A DNA stretch of 5,821 bases, taken from contig JAQVZR010000140.1 of the NCBI GenBank assembly GCA_028708105.1, positions 1 to 5,821 on the forward strand. The letters run 5' to 3'. This document shows positions 1 through 5,269 of this stretch, in pieces; position 1 is the first letter of the stretch, and every line of letters begins with the position of its first letter. The position numbers and the translations under genes are program-made. The stretch is from Desulfoplanes sp. (lineage in GTDB: Bacteria > Desulfobacterota > Desulfovibrionia > Desulfovibrionales > Desulfomicrobiaceae). The notes under the pieces were generated by a model. The model saw only the letters and a program-made list of their open reading frames with translations. It ran no database searches and was not told the origin of the DNA.

Positions 1-173
1 CCCTGAAGGGGAAAAGGGGAGGGGAGACCAGCTTCCAGAGCCTGAACGATTTTCTTGTGGGCCGAATCCCGGGCCGTATAGACCAATCCTGACAAAAGCA
101 CCTTATCCCCGGCTCTCAAGGGTTCAATGTCCTCATCGGTAAGCGGAGTCTGGAGTTTAAATTCCTTGCTCAT
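1..173 (-). CDS. fumB: Class I (Fe-S) fumarate hydratase, beta subunit, N-terminal part (cut by window edge)
   Basis: This is the beta (C-terminal-domain) subunit of a two-subunit class I fumarase, which reversibly hydrates fumarate to L-malate in the cytoplasm together with the alpha subunit encoded just upstream. Only the first 57 residues lie in the window. My translation starts [19 protein letters not shown] and continues through [20 protein letters not shown], the typical N-terminal signature of the Fumerase_C / tartrate dehydratase beta family. The ATG shares one base with the alpha-subunit stop (TAATG), and a good Shine-Dalgarno (GGAGGT at 188-183, 9 nt spacer) sits inside the end of the alpha gene, so translation is probably coupled. 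L(+)-tartrate dehydratase beta is the main alternative, but the adjacent fumarate reductase genes favour fumarase. The symbol is by convention for split fumarases and does not mean the E. coli paralogue FumB. Confidence 0.9.
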   Translation of the reverse strand, partial: MSKEFKLQTPLTDEDIEPLRAGDKVLLSGLVYTARDSAHKKIVQALEAGLPSPFPLQ

Positions 174-1009
174 TATATATGTACCTCCAAATGGCGGGAA
201 GAATGGCACTGGACATTCACGGCCAGAGGGAGACTAGCAATGTGGCACGGAGCCATATTGATACGTACTCCCAGGCAGGTGGTTCTGCCCCCTAACCCCA
301 TAGGACCGATGCCAAGGGCATTGATGGCTGCAAACAACTCATCTTCCATGGCCGCAATTTCCGGATCAGGATGCGGAACATCCAAAGGCCTGAACAATGC
401 CTTTTTTGCCAGAATCGGTGCCAGGTCAAAAGTCCCGCCGATTCCGACCCCGACAATGGTGGGAGGGCATGGGTTGGGGCCTGCCTCGGCCATCCGTCGG
501 ACAACAAAATCTTTGATACCTTCCCAACCCTGAGCCGGTGTGAGCATGGTGGCCCGGGACATATTTTCACTGCCCCCGCCTTTGGCCATAAATTTAATGG
601 TCAACGTATCTCCGGGAACAATATCCGTATGGATGATGGCCGGAGTATTGTCTCCAGTGTTCTTACGGGTCAGGGGATGGCAGGAGGACTTACGTAAAAA
701 GCCGTCCCTGTACCCATCGCGAACGCCCTGATTGATGGCTTCAGTCAGATCCCCGACAATATGACATTCATTCCCCAGCTCCACGAAAAAAACAGCAAGT
801 CCCGTATCCTGACAGAGGGGGAGACGGGTGGACTTTGCCAATGCAGCATTGTCTAAAAGCTGCTGCAAAACTTCTCTGCCGGCATCAGATGTTTCGTTTG
901 CCAATGCGGTTGTCAGAGCTCCGAGCACATCTTGGGGGAGTTCCACGTTGGCCTGAACAACCATGTCCGCGACCTGCTGCGTAATGATGCGTGCGTCTAT
1001 CTGGCGCAT
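173..1009 (-). CDS. fumA: Class I (Fe-S) fumarate hydratase, alpha subunit
   Basis: This 278-residue protein is the alpha subunit of an oxygen-sensitive [4Fe-4S] fumarase that interconverts fumarate and L-malate in the cytoplasm. Family signatures are LPLCQDTG (C66), the KGGGSEN segment near residues 143-149, [17 protein letters not shown] (C181) and VQCHSSRH (C268). The three cysteines match the three ligands of the catalytic cluster, whose fourth iron site binds substrate. The length is normal for the split alpha subunit (about 280 aa). The ATG is preceded by an excellent Shine-Dalgarno, AAGGAG, with a 5-nt spacer, so the start is secure. The gene lies 49 nt after frdB, behind a small hairpin, and overlaps fumB by one base, so it most likely belongs to the frdCAB operon and feeds fumarate to, or drains it from, the reductase. 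Tartrate dehydratase alpha is a close relative, but the context argues against it. Confidence 0.95.
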   Translation of the reverse strand: MRQIDARIITQQVADMVVQANVELPQDVLGALTTALANETSDAGREVLQQLLDNAALAKSTRLPLCQDTGLAVFFVELGNECHIVGDLTEAINQGVRDGYRDGFLRKSSCHPLTRKNTGDNTPAIIHTDIVPGDTLTIKFMAKGGGSENMSRATMLTPAQGWEGIKDFVVRRMAEAGPNPCPPTIVGVGIGGTFDLAPILAKKALFRPLDVPHPDPEIAAMEDELFAAINALGIGPMGLGGRTTCLGVRINMAPCHIASLPLAVNVQCHSSRHLEVHI

Positions 1010-1021
1010 GGTTTCTCCTTA

Positions 1022-1054
1022 AAAGCCGTCAAAAACAAAATGACGGATTGGCTT
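1022..1054 (-). other. Hairpin between frdB and fumA, abutting the fumA ribosome binding site
   Basis: In the minus-strand RNA, CCGUCA (1046-1041) pairs perfectly with UGACGG (1031-1026) around a U-rich 9-nt loop. AAG (1054-1052) can add three pairs with CUU (1025-1023) across a 5-nt bulge. The stem is followed by UUUU and then, within 2 nt, by the fumA Shine-Dalgarno AAGGAG. The stem is AT/GC mixed and the U run is short, so at best this is a leaky terminator. It could also be a 3' mRNA-stability or processing stem that separates frd from fum expression. It occupies most of the only real gap (49 nt) inside the operon. Confidence 0.35.
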
Positions 1055-1058
1055 CACA

Positions 1059-1808
1059 TTAACACGTTTTCTTCGTGCTCCTAAGATTTTTGAGAGCATA
1101 GATTCCCATCTTGCGCCGCAGATAACCAAGCTGATCCTGCAATGGCAGGTTTTTAGGACAAACATCTTCACATCCCAAAAGGCCCATGCAGCCAAAGATG
1201 CCCTGGTCGTTGCCGATGATCTCAAAAAAATCCTTTTCCTGACGCTGATCACGCGGATCGAGCACAAACCGGGCGATGCGGTTCAAGGCAGCTGCACCAA
1301 GAAAATCTTCGCGCATCCGGGCTGTCCCGCAGGCGGCCAGACAGCAACCGCACTCCACACAACGATCGAGTTCGTATATTTTTTCAGCAGTATCGTTGTC
1401 CATGCGTTCTTCTTCAGCTGCAGGATCAAATTCTTTCTGCGTATGGATCCACGACTCAACCCGGGTATTCATTTCCCGAAACCAGGTCCCTGTATCTACA
1501 GACAAATCACCGATAAGCTTGAAAAAAGGCAAAGGTAGCAACGTGATCTGACTAGGAAGGTCTTTAGTCTTGGTCTTACACGCCAGATTGGGACGACCAT
1601 TGATAACCATGGCACACTGACCGCAAATTCCGGCCCGGCAGCAGAAATCAAACTGCAGAGAAGGATCCTGTTCTTCCCTGATCCGGTTCAAAACGATGAA
1701 CAGTGTCATGCTCTCGGTTTCATCTATATAATAGGACTGCATATGCGGCGTGGAATCCGGATCCTGAGGATTATACCGAAAAACATGTATCGTAAGCATT
1801 CTATCCAT
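1059..1808 (-). CDS. frdB: Fumarate reductase iron-sulfur subunit FrdB
   Basis: FrdB is the electron-transfer subunit linking the FrdA flavin to the FrdC haems on the cytoplasmic face of the membrane. Of its 249 residues, the N-terminal ferredoxin domain (about 1-105) carries the [2Fe-2S] ligands C57, C62 and C65 in CCRAGICGQC, plus C77. The C-terminal domain has RCVECGCCLAACG and GCMGLLGCEDVCP. By comparison with Wolinella FrdB, as I recall it, C150, C153, C156 and C217 bind the [4Fe-4S] cluster, and C160, C207 and C213 bind the [3Fe-4S] cluster, so the full relay is present. The gene starts 3 nt after the frdA stop (TAA TTT ATG) with a modest GAGG about 8 nt upstream. Met4 is a possible alternative start, but MDRMLTI resembles the Wolinella start. 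The C-terminal tail, ending in Cys, appears about ten residues longer than in Wolinella. A succinate dehydrogenase role is possible, since the two enzymes are not separable from this subunit. Confidence 0.96.
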   Translation of the reverse strand: MDRMLTIHVFRYNPQDPDSTPHMQSYYIDETESMTLFIVLNRIREEQDPSLQFDFCCRAGICGQCAMVINGRPNLACKTKTKDLPSQITLLPLPFFKLIGDLSVDTGTWFREMNTRVESWIHTQKEFDPAAEEERMDNDTAEKIYELDRCVECGCCLAACGTARMREDFLGAAALNRIARFVLDPRDQRQEKDFFEIIGNDQGIFGCMGLLGCEDVCPKNLPLQDQLGYLRRKMGIYALKNLRSTKKTC

Positions 1809-1811
1809 AAA

Positions 1812-3647
1812 TTAGGCCTCACTCTCGTCTGCGCTGATAATTTTTCCACCGCCATAGCCCCGTTCTCCAGGAGGAAGTTCAAAAGTCGGAGTTGCGGCCT
1901 CGTAGTTTAACGTCGGCAAATCCGCGCCCTCATCCCACGTGGCCAGGGTTCTGGTCAACCAGTCACGATCATTCCGCGCAGGATAATCCTCACGGGCATG
2001 GCAACCACGACTTTCTCTGCGCTGCAATGCGCCGTAGGCAACACATTGCGCCAGACGTACCATACCTGGAAGTTTCAGGGCCAGGCCCAGTTCCGGGTTG
2101 GCCCCCAGGCCATTACTTTTGAGTCCGATATTTTTGGCGCGTTCCTGGACTTCCTGAATGGTTCGTACTGCCTTTTCCAGATCTTTTTCATTTCTGAAAA
2201 TACCCACTCCGGCCATAAGAGCATCCTGCATCATGGTCCTGAGTTCAAAGACATTTTCCTTACCGCTCCCATGAATCAGAGCCGAGATTCGCGCCTGTTC
2301 TTTTTTGATAAACCCATCAACAATAGCCGTATTAAAGGTTGCGCTGGCACCTTTGAGATACTCGACCACCTTGCCACCAATAATCTTGCCGGCAACAACG
2401 GTTTCCGCCAGAGAATTACCCCCCAGCCGGTTGAATCCGTGCAGATCCCAGCAGGCAGCTTCGCCTGCGGCGAACAGCCCCTTGAGCCCGTAGGCAGCAC
2501 CATCCTTGTTTGTGCGCACCCCGCCCATGCTATAATGATGGGTCGGACGCACGGGAATAAGCTGATGCAGGGGATCAATACCCAAAAAATTCTGGCATAT
2601 CTCGTCAACTTCTCTCAATTTTGTTCGGATATGAGCCTCACCCAGATGACGGATATCCAGCCAAAGATTATCATCGCCATAGGAATTCTTAACCCCGAAT
2701 CCCTTGCGTATATGCTCAATCATGCGCCGGGAAACCACATCACGGGAAGCCAGCTCTGCCTTCTCAGGCTCGTACTGGGGCATGAAACGGTCTTCATTCT
2801 TATCCAGCAGAGTTCCACCATCACCGCGGCACCCTTCGGTCACCAGAATATCCGTGGGCACAATCCCCGTAGGATGAAACTGGATGGCTTCCATATTGCC
2901 CAGAGGAACCAACCCCGTATCCAGGGCGATGGACTGCCCGCCGCCCTCACAGATGACAGCATTGGTGGTGTTCTTATAGATACGGCCGTATCCACCGGTA
3001 GCCACAAGGGTTGCCTTGGCCAGATACACCCGGAGTTTGCCTGTCCGAAGACATCGGGCCACAACTCCCTGGCAGGTCTCGCCATCATGGATCATGGCAA
3101 TGGCCTCGATACGATCATGGACCTTGACGCCCATCTGGGTAGCCCGGTTGTCCATGGTGTACAGGACGGCATGTCCGGTTCCATCTGAAGTATAACACGT
3201 CCGCCACTTGGCCGTTCCCCCAAAATTCCGGGAAGTAATCAGACCTTCTTTGGCTGCATCTTCGACTTTTTCAAATTTCTGGCCACCCTTGTAATAGGAT
3301 CCCTTTCCACCGACCACACGGTTCCAGGGCACCCCCCAATACGCCAGTTCGCGCATCACAATAGGCGCAGTATCCACAAATATTCTGGCTACTTCCTGGT
3401 CACATCCCCAGTCCGAACCTTTGACCGTGTCCTGAAAATGGATATCGGGGCTATCACCCTCACCCATGACAGAATTGCCCAGTGCGGCCTGCATGCCTCC
3501 CTGTGCTGCAGAGGAATGAGAACGCTTTGAATGCACAATGCTCAGGCAGATGACGTCAAAGCCAGCACCTGCAGCTTCAATGGCCACACGTTCACCGGCC
3601 AGACCAGCACCCAGGCATAAAAGGTCGGTATAAATAGTCTCAACCAT
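1812..3647 (-). CDS. frdA: Fumarate reductase flavoprotein subunit FrdA
   Basis: This is the catalytic subunit, which interconverts fumarate and succinate at a covalently bound FAD. It has 611 residues from the chosen ATG. Visible in order are the dinucleotide-binding GAGLAGERVAIEAA, the flavinylation motif KRSHSSAAQGG (His44 is the FAD attachment site), QFHPTG (His258), the catalytic arginine in LASRDVVSRRM (Arg302), HHYSMGG (His371) and HGFNRLGGNSL (Arg407). These correspond to Wolinella FrdA H43, H257, R301, H369 and R404 as I recall them, and the similarity runs through to the C-terminal RGYG segment. An upstream GTG at 3662 overlaps the frdC stop (TAGTG) and would add MQGGS. I prefer the ATG at 3647 because a purine-rich GGGGGA lies just before it and because MVETIYTDLLCLGAG matches the family start. 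A succinate dehydrogenase (SdhA) label is possible, but overall likeness is to Wolinella/Desulfovibrio quinol:fumarate reductases. Confidence 0.96.
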   Translation of the reverse strand: MVETIYTDLLCLGAGLAGERVAIEAAGAGFDVICLSIVHSKRSHSSAAQGGMQAALGNSVMGEGDSPDIHFQDTVKGSDWGCDQEVARIFVDTAPIVMRELAYWGVPWNRVVGGKGSYYKGGQKFEKVEDAAKEGLITSRNFGGTAKWRTCYTSDGTGHAVLYTMDNRATQMGVKVHDRIEAIAMIHDGETCQGVVARCLRTGKLRVYLAKATLVATGGYGRIYKNTTNAVICEGGGQSIALDTGLVPLGNMEAIQFHPTGIVPTDILVTEGCRGDGGTLLDKNEDRFMPQYEPEKAELASRDVVSRRMIEHIRKGFGVKNSYGDDNLWLDIRHLGEAHIRTKLREVDEICQNFLGIDPLHQLIPVRPTHHYSMGGVRTNKDGAAYGLKGLFAAGEAACWDLHGFNRLGGNSLAETVVAGKIIGGKVVEYLKGASATFNTAIVDGFIKKEQARISALIHGSGKENVFELRTMMQDALMAGVGIFRNEKDLEKAVRTIQEVQERAKNIGLKSNGLGANPELGLALKLPGMVRLAQCVAYGALQRRESRGCHAREDYPARNDRDWLTRTLATWDEGADLPTLNYEAATPTFELPPGERGYGGGKIISADESEA

Positions 3648-3661
3648 GCTTCCCCCTTGCA

Positions 3662-4312
3662 CTACACGCTCAAAAAATAAAAACGGATCAATGATACCAG
3701 ATCAAGAAAAACAAGTGCGCCAGCCAGAATATACAAAGCCTTCTTGGCCTTGGCCCTGTTATCGCGACGAATATATCCCCATTTGACCCCTGCCCGGTAG
3801 ATTCCACTGGCAACATGCATGGCCACACAAAACAAAAAAACTAGATAAAACCATAACCATAGACCACTATGCGCCAATGCTACACTTTTTGTCGCCGTAA
3901 TGGGCAAATCATTCAGAATGATCCACATATGGATGGAGCCCATAAACAGGATGAGCATCCCGGTTATAGCCTGCACAAGCCACAGCCAGGTGTCCTCGTG
4001 ACGCATCAAACGGGCATGAGCCCACAGAGTCTTCTGCTGCTCTGTACGGAAAGGTATCTTACGGGCAGCCAAGATAAAATGAAGAAGAAAAACAGAGCCG
4101 ATCAGAGGCCCACCAACCTGGGCAAGCCCTGTTGACTCAAAAAAACCGGCAAGACCGTCAAAGGTGGCCGCACCAAAGAGTACGCTGGCCACAAACAGAG
4201 AATGCCCCAGGATAAAAAGGACCAATCCAGCACCAGATAAAACTTCCAGCCAGTCCAAAACGGCCGAAGTCTTTGCAGGAGACTGGACGTACATGGTCGT
4301 ATCATTCCACAT
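3662..4312 (-). CDS. frdC: Fumarate reductase dihaem cytochrome b membrane subunit FrdC
   Basis: FrdC is the membrane anchor and menaquinol site of the fumarate reductase. It has 216 residues with five hydrophobic helices at roughly 24-47, 68-84, 109-134, 146-172 and 192-212. Four histidines match the Wolinella ligands of the two b haems: H37 in LGHSLF (W. succinogenes H44), H78 in LLHFIL (H93), H128 in SIHMW (H143) and H166 in AMHVASGIYR (H182). E59 falls at the Wolinella E66 position linked to quinol oxidation, whereas A164 replaces the E-pathway E180. The segment LMRHEDTWLW is also conserved. The ATG at 4312 is preferred over an in-frame ATG at 4324 (adding MGGH) because the Shine-Dalgarno GGGAGG lies between them, overlapping the earlier codon. 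The gene opens the C-A-B operon and ends 14 nt before the frdA ATG. The distal TM helices and the RR-rich loop are as expected for the single-subunit type B anchor. Confidence 0.93.
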   Translation of the reverse strand: MWNDTTMYVQSPAKTSAVLDWLEVLSGAGLVLFILGHSLFVASVLFGAATFDGLAGFFESTGLAQVGGPLIGSVFLLHFILAARKIPFRTEQQKTLWAHARLMRHEDTWLWLVQAITGMLILFMGSIHMWIILNDLPITATKSVALAHSGLWLWFYLVFLFCVAMHVASGIYRAGVKWGYIRRDNRAKAKKALYILAGALVFLDLVSLIRFYFLSV

Positions 4313-4314
4313 AT

Positions 4315-4322
4315 GACCTCCC
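4315..4322 (-). promoter_or_regulatory. frdC Shine-Dalgarno, with a complementary segment in the upstream leader
   Basis: GGGAGGTC lies directly before the ATG at 4312 (about 4 nt from GGAGG to ATG), which decides the frdC start. Its GGAGGUC part is complementary to GACCUCU at 4471-4465 in the upstream leader (six Watson-Crick pairs plus a G-U). If both segments lie on one transcript, they could pair and mask the ribosome binding site. The Shine-Dalgarno itself is well supported; the masking is only an inference. Confidence 0.6.
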
Positions 4323-4352
4323 ATAAAATGTTAAAACACAAGAAATGCTGAA

Positions 4353-4377
4353 ATCGGGTTGAAAGTATTTACTCGAT
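4353..4377. promoter_or_regulatory. Imperfect dyad upstream of frdC (possible operator)
   Basis: On the plus strand, ATCGGGT (4353-4359) and ACTCGAT (4371-4377) form an inverted repeat, 6 of 7 positions matching, separated by 11 bp. The centre lies about 53 bp upstream of the frdC ATG in AT-rich DNA, a reasonable place for a regulator site. It does not match FNR, CRP or Rex consensus sequences that I know. A dyad of this quality can occur by chance. Confidence 0.2.
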
Positions 4378-4433
4378 ATAACCATCAAACGCAAATCTAT
4401 TGGCCTGAAAAACCGAAGAAAATCATACTACAG

Positions 4434-4439
4434 GTTATA
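4434..4439 (-). promoter_or_regulatory. Possible -10 element for the frdCAB-fumAB operon
   Basis: TATAAC on the minus strand matches TATAAT at five of six positions and lies about 120 bp upstream of the frdC ATG in otherwise AT-rich DNA. No convincing -35 hexamer is found 16-19 bp upstream, so an activator would be needed if it is real. If this is the main start, the structured RNA at 4461-4627 would lie outside the frd mRNA and would have to be an independent transcript. Confidence 0.2.
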
Positions 4440-4460
4440 CTGTACGCGAACGGATGAAAC

Positions 4461-4627
4461 TACCAGAGGTCCCATGCCGTACACACGTGCTCCTGCAAAT
4501 GCCCCGGCCGTACAAGGTCCCCTGAAAAATCAACATTTCCCAAGGGACCGGCCAGGGCATTTCTTTGAATGTCACACAGCGTATGCGTGTCCACGGTACA
4601 CGAACGACACGGGAAAAACGAAAGGTA
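4461..4627 (-). ncRNA. Candidate structured RNA (rod-like fold) between the hypothetical gene and frdC: small RNA or frd leader
   Basis: The minus-strand RNA folds into a long rod. The apical arm pairs 4562-4550 with 4509-4497 (13 bp), then 4549-4542 with 4523-4516 (8 bp, after the 6-nt bulge UUGUAC), then 4539-4536 with 4527-4524 under an 8-nt loop. An asymmetric bubble (23 and 9 nt) separates this from a basal stem, 4596-4586 with 4487-4477 (10 of 11 pairs, one G-G mismatch), continued by CCCGUG (4613-4608) with CAUGGG (4476-4471) and weakly by UACC with GGUA (4627-4624, 4464-4461). Four imperfect positions (4554/4505, 4543/4522, 4592/4481, 4610/4474) are G-U wobbles on this strand but C-A mismatches on the other, which points to minus-strand transcription. 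Size and shape recall 6S RNA, but I cannot match conserved 6S sequence. It may instead be the frd 5' leader. A GATAAT lies at 4648-4643 as a possible -10, without a good -35. I see no terminator directly after it. Confidence 0.45.
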
Positions 4628-4643
4628 TACGTAGAGCCACAAA

Positions 4644-4991
4644 TTATCTGATAGGAGGCGACCAGCACTCGGCATGATTCGCACGGGCGGCCTGTTGCTT
4701 TTTAGAGCGTATGTCTTCAATTATATCAAGGTCATATCCATTCCATTCATGTCCCATAAGTTCGGCCACCCATGTCTTATGGATAGGATCATACCACGTA
4801 CCACCTATATTTTGTTCGTTGCACCACACCACGGTCTGGATTTCATTTTCACGGCAGATTTCAAGCCGGATATCAATGGAGTCCTGTGAATGCAAACAGA
4901 TTCCATCCTCATAGACATACTCTTTGGTAAAAATTTCATCCTCTGAAGTTCCAAGGGTCTCAATGACTATTTTCCCGTTAAACTTATCCAT
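4644..4991 (-). CDS. Small acidic hypothetical protein (115 aa)
   Basis: I do not recognise this family. From the ATG at 4991 the product has 115 residues, beginning MDKFNGKIVIETLG. It has no signal peptide or membrane segment, so it is probably cytoplasmic. It is acidic overall, with a tail rich in K, Q, A and R after about residue 96, and a tryptophan-rich middle (WYDPIHKTWVAELMGHEW, residues 66-83). Cysteines at 32, 46, 57 and 109 are not spaced as a metal site I know. The start is chosen because GGGGAG lies about 6 nt upstream of ATG. An in-frame TTG at 5006 would add five residues that overlap this Shine-Dalgarno. The gene has the same orientation as frd but is 331 bp from frdC, so co-transcription is uncertain. 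It could be a small regulator or a lineage-specific protein, but no function can be assigned from the sequence. Confidence 0.6.
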   Translation of the reverse strand: MDKFNGKIVIETLGTSEDEIFTKEYVYEDGICLHSQDSIDIRLEICRENEIQTVVWCNEQNIGGTWYDPIHKTWVAELMGHEWNGYDLDIIEDIRSKKQQAARANHAECWSPPIR

Positions 4992-5109
4992 GCTCTCTCT
5001 CCCCAACTTCTTGAATCACCGATGAGCTTCCAGACAGCAGAGCTCTTGCAGACAGCCCCTTTCCGGCGTCACAAGCCCCTGCATCGCGGATTTGCGAATG
5101 CTACAATAC

Positions 5110-5145
5110 ACCAAATTACATTCTGTATACCAAACTACATTCTGT
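5110..5145. repeat. Tandem 19-bp-period repeat with palindromic cores (operator-like)
   Basis: ACCAAATTACATTCTGT (5110-5126) and ACCAAACTACATTCTGT (5129-5145) differ at one base and are offset by 19 bp, close to two helical turns. Each contains ACA-TTC-TGT, a short dyad; in the first copy it extends to TACA-TTC-TGTA. The pair lies about 120-155 bp upstream of the hypothetical gene and just downstream of the symporter terminator. On the minus strand, TTGGTA followed by TATTGT (19-bp spacer) or TGTATT (17-bp spacer) could be a weak promoter inside the repeats. Two same-face copies suggest binding by a dimeric regulator of the gene at 4991, but no known consensus was recognised. Confidence 0.45.
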
Positions 5146-5188
5146 TTATTTAGTGAAAGAAAGTACAAAGATCAAGCCTGTTGCCCAT

Positions 5189-5223
5189 AAAAAAAAGGCC
5201 ACTCCTTGGAGAGACCTTTTTTT
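5189..5223 (-). terminator. Intrinsic terminator of the AGCS symporter gene (possibly bidirectional)
   Basis: On the minus strand, A7 GGUCUCUC CAAG GAGUGGCC U8 forms a stem: GG-CC, U-G, C-G, a U-U mismatch, then CUC-GAG around a CAAG loop, with A/U tracts extending the pairing and providing a strong U tail. It lies about 47 nt past the symporter stop. The plus strand also ends in T7 and could terminate, but there the U-G pair becomes C-A, so minus is the main direction. It separates the symporter from the downstream genes. Confidence 0.85.
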
Positions 5224-5269
5224 ATGCACCCCAATGCCAGGCACAACCGCTTGCTTTGGCAAAAAAAAA

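Noticed and set aside
1998..3188. A 396-codon open frame on the plus strand
   Set aside because: It is fully antisense to frdA, whose catalytic motifs are all intact. The translation has no recognisable domain, so it is a shadow of the coding constraint on the other strand.
3648..3662. GTG start for frdA overlapping the frdC stop
   Set aside because: The added MQGGS is encoded by the purine-rich ribosome binding segment, and the downstream ATG matches the start of homologous flavoproteins.
4329..4343. Possible Rex-like site TTGTGTTTTAACAT before frdC
   Set aside because: It is too short, and the half-sites are not symmetric enough compared with the 18-bp Rex-type consensus.
4533..4557. Sigma-54-like promoter TGGC-N7-TTGG on the minus strand
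   Set aside because: The spacing fits, but the nearly invariant GC at -12 is GG, and the match is fully explained by the stem of the RNA hairpin.
4435..4720. Overlapping open frames of about 70-85 codons on both strands between the hypothetical gene and frdC
   Set aside because: Their translations are low in protein-like features and rich in Arg, Cys and Pro, they lack good ribosome binding sites, and they overlap each other, the end of the hypothetical gene and the long RNA inverted repeat.
5024..5080. Short repeats in the spacer (GAGCT...AGACAGC twice, AGCCCCT twice, palindrome AGAGCTCT)
   Set aside because: They are short and irregularly spaced, and their pairing does not form a consistent hairpin or known riboswitch; I see nothing else in 4992-5107.
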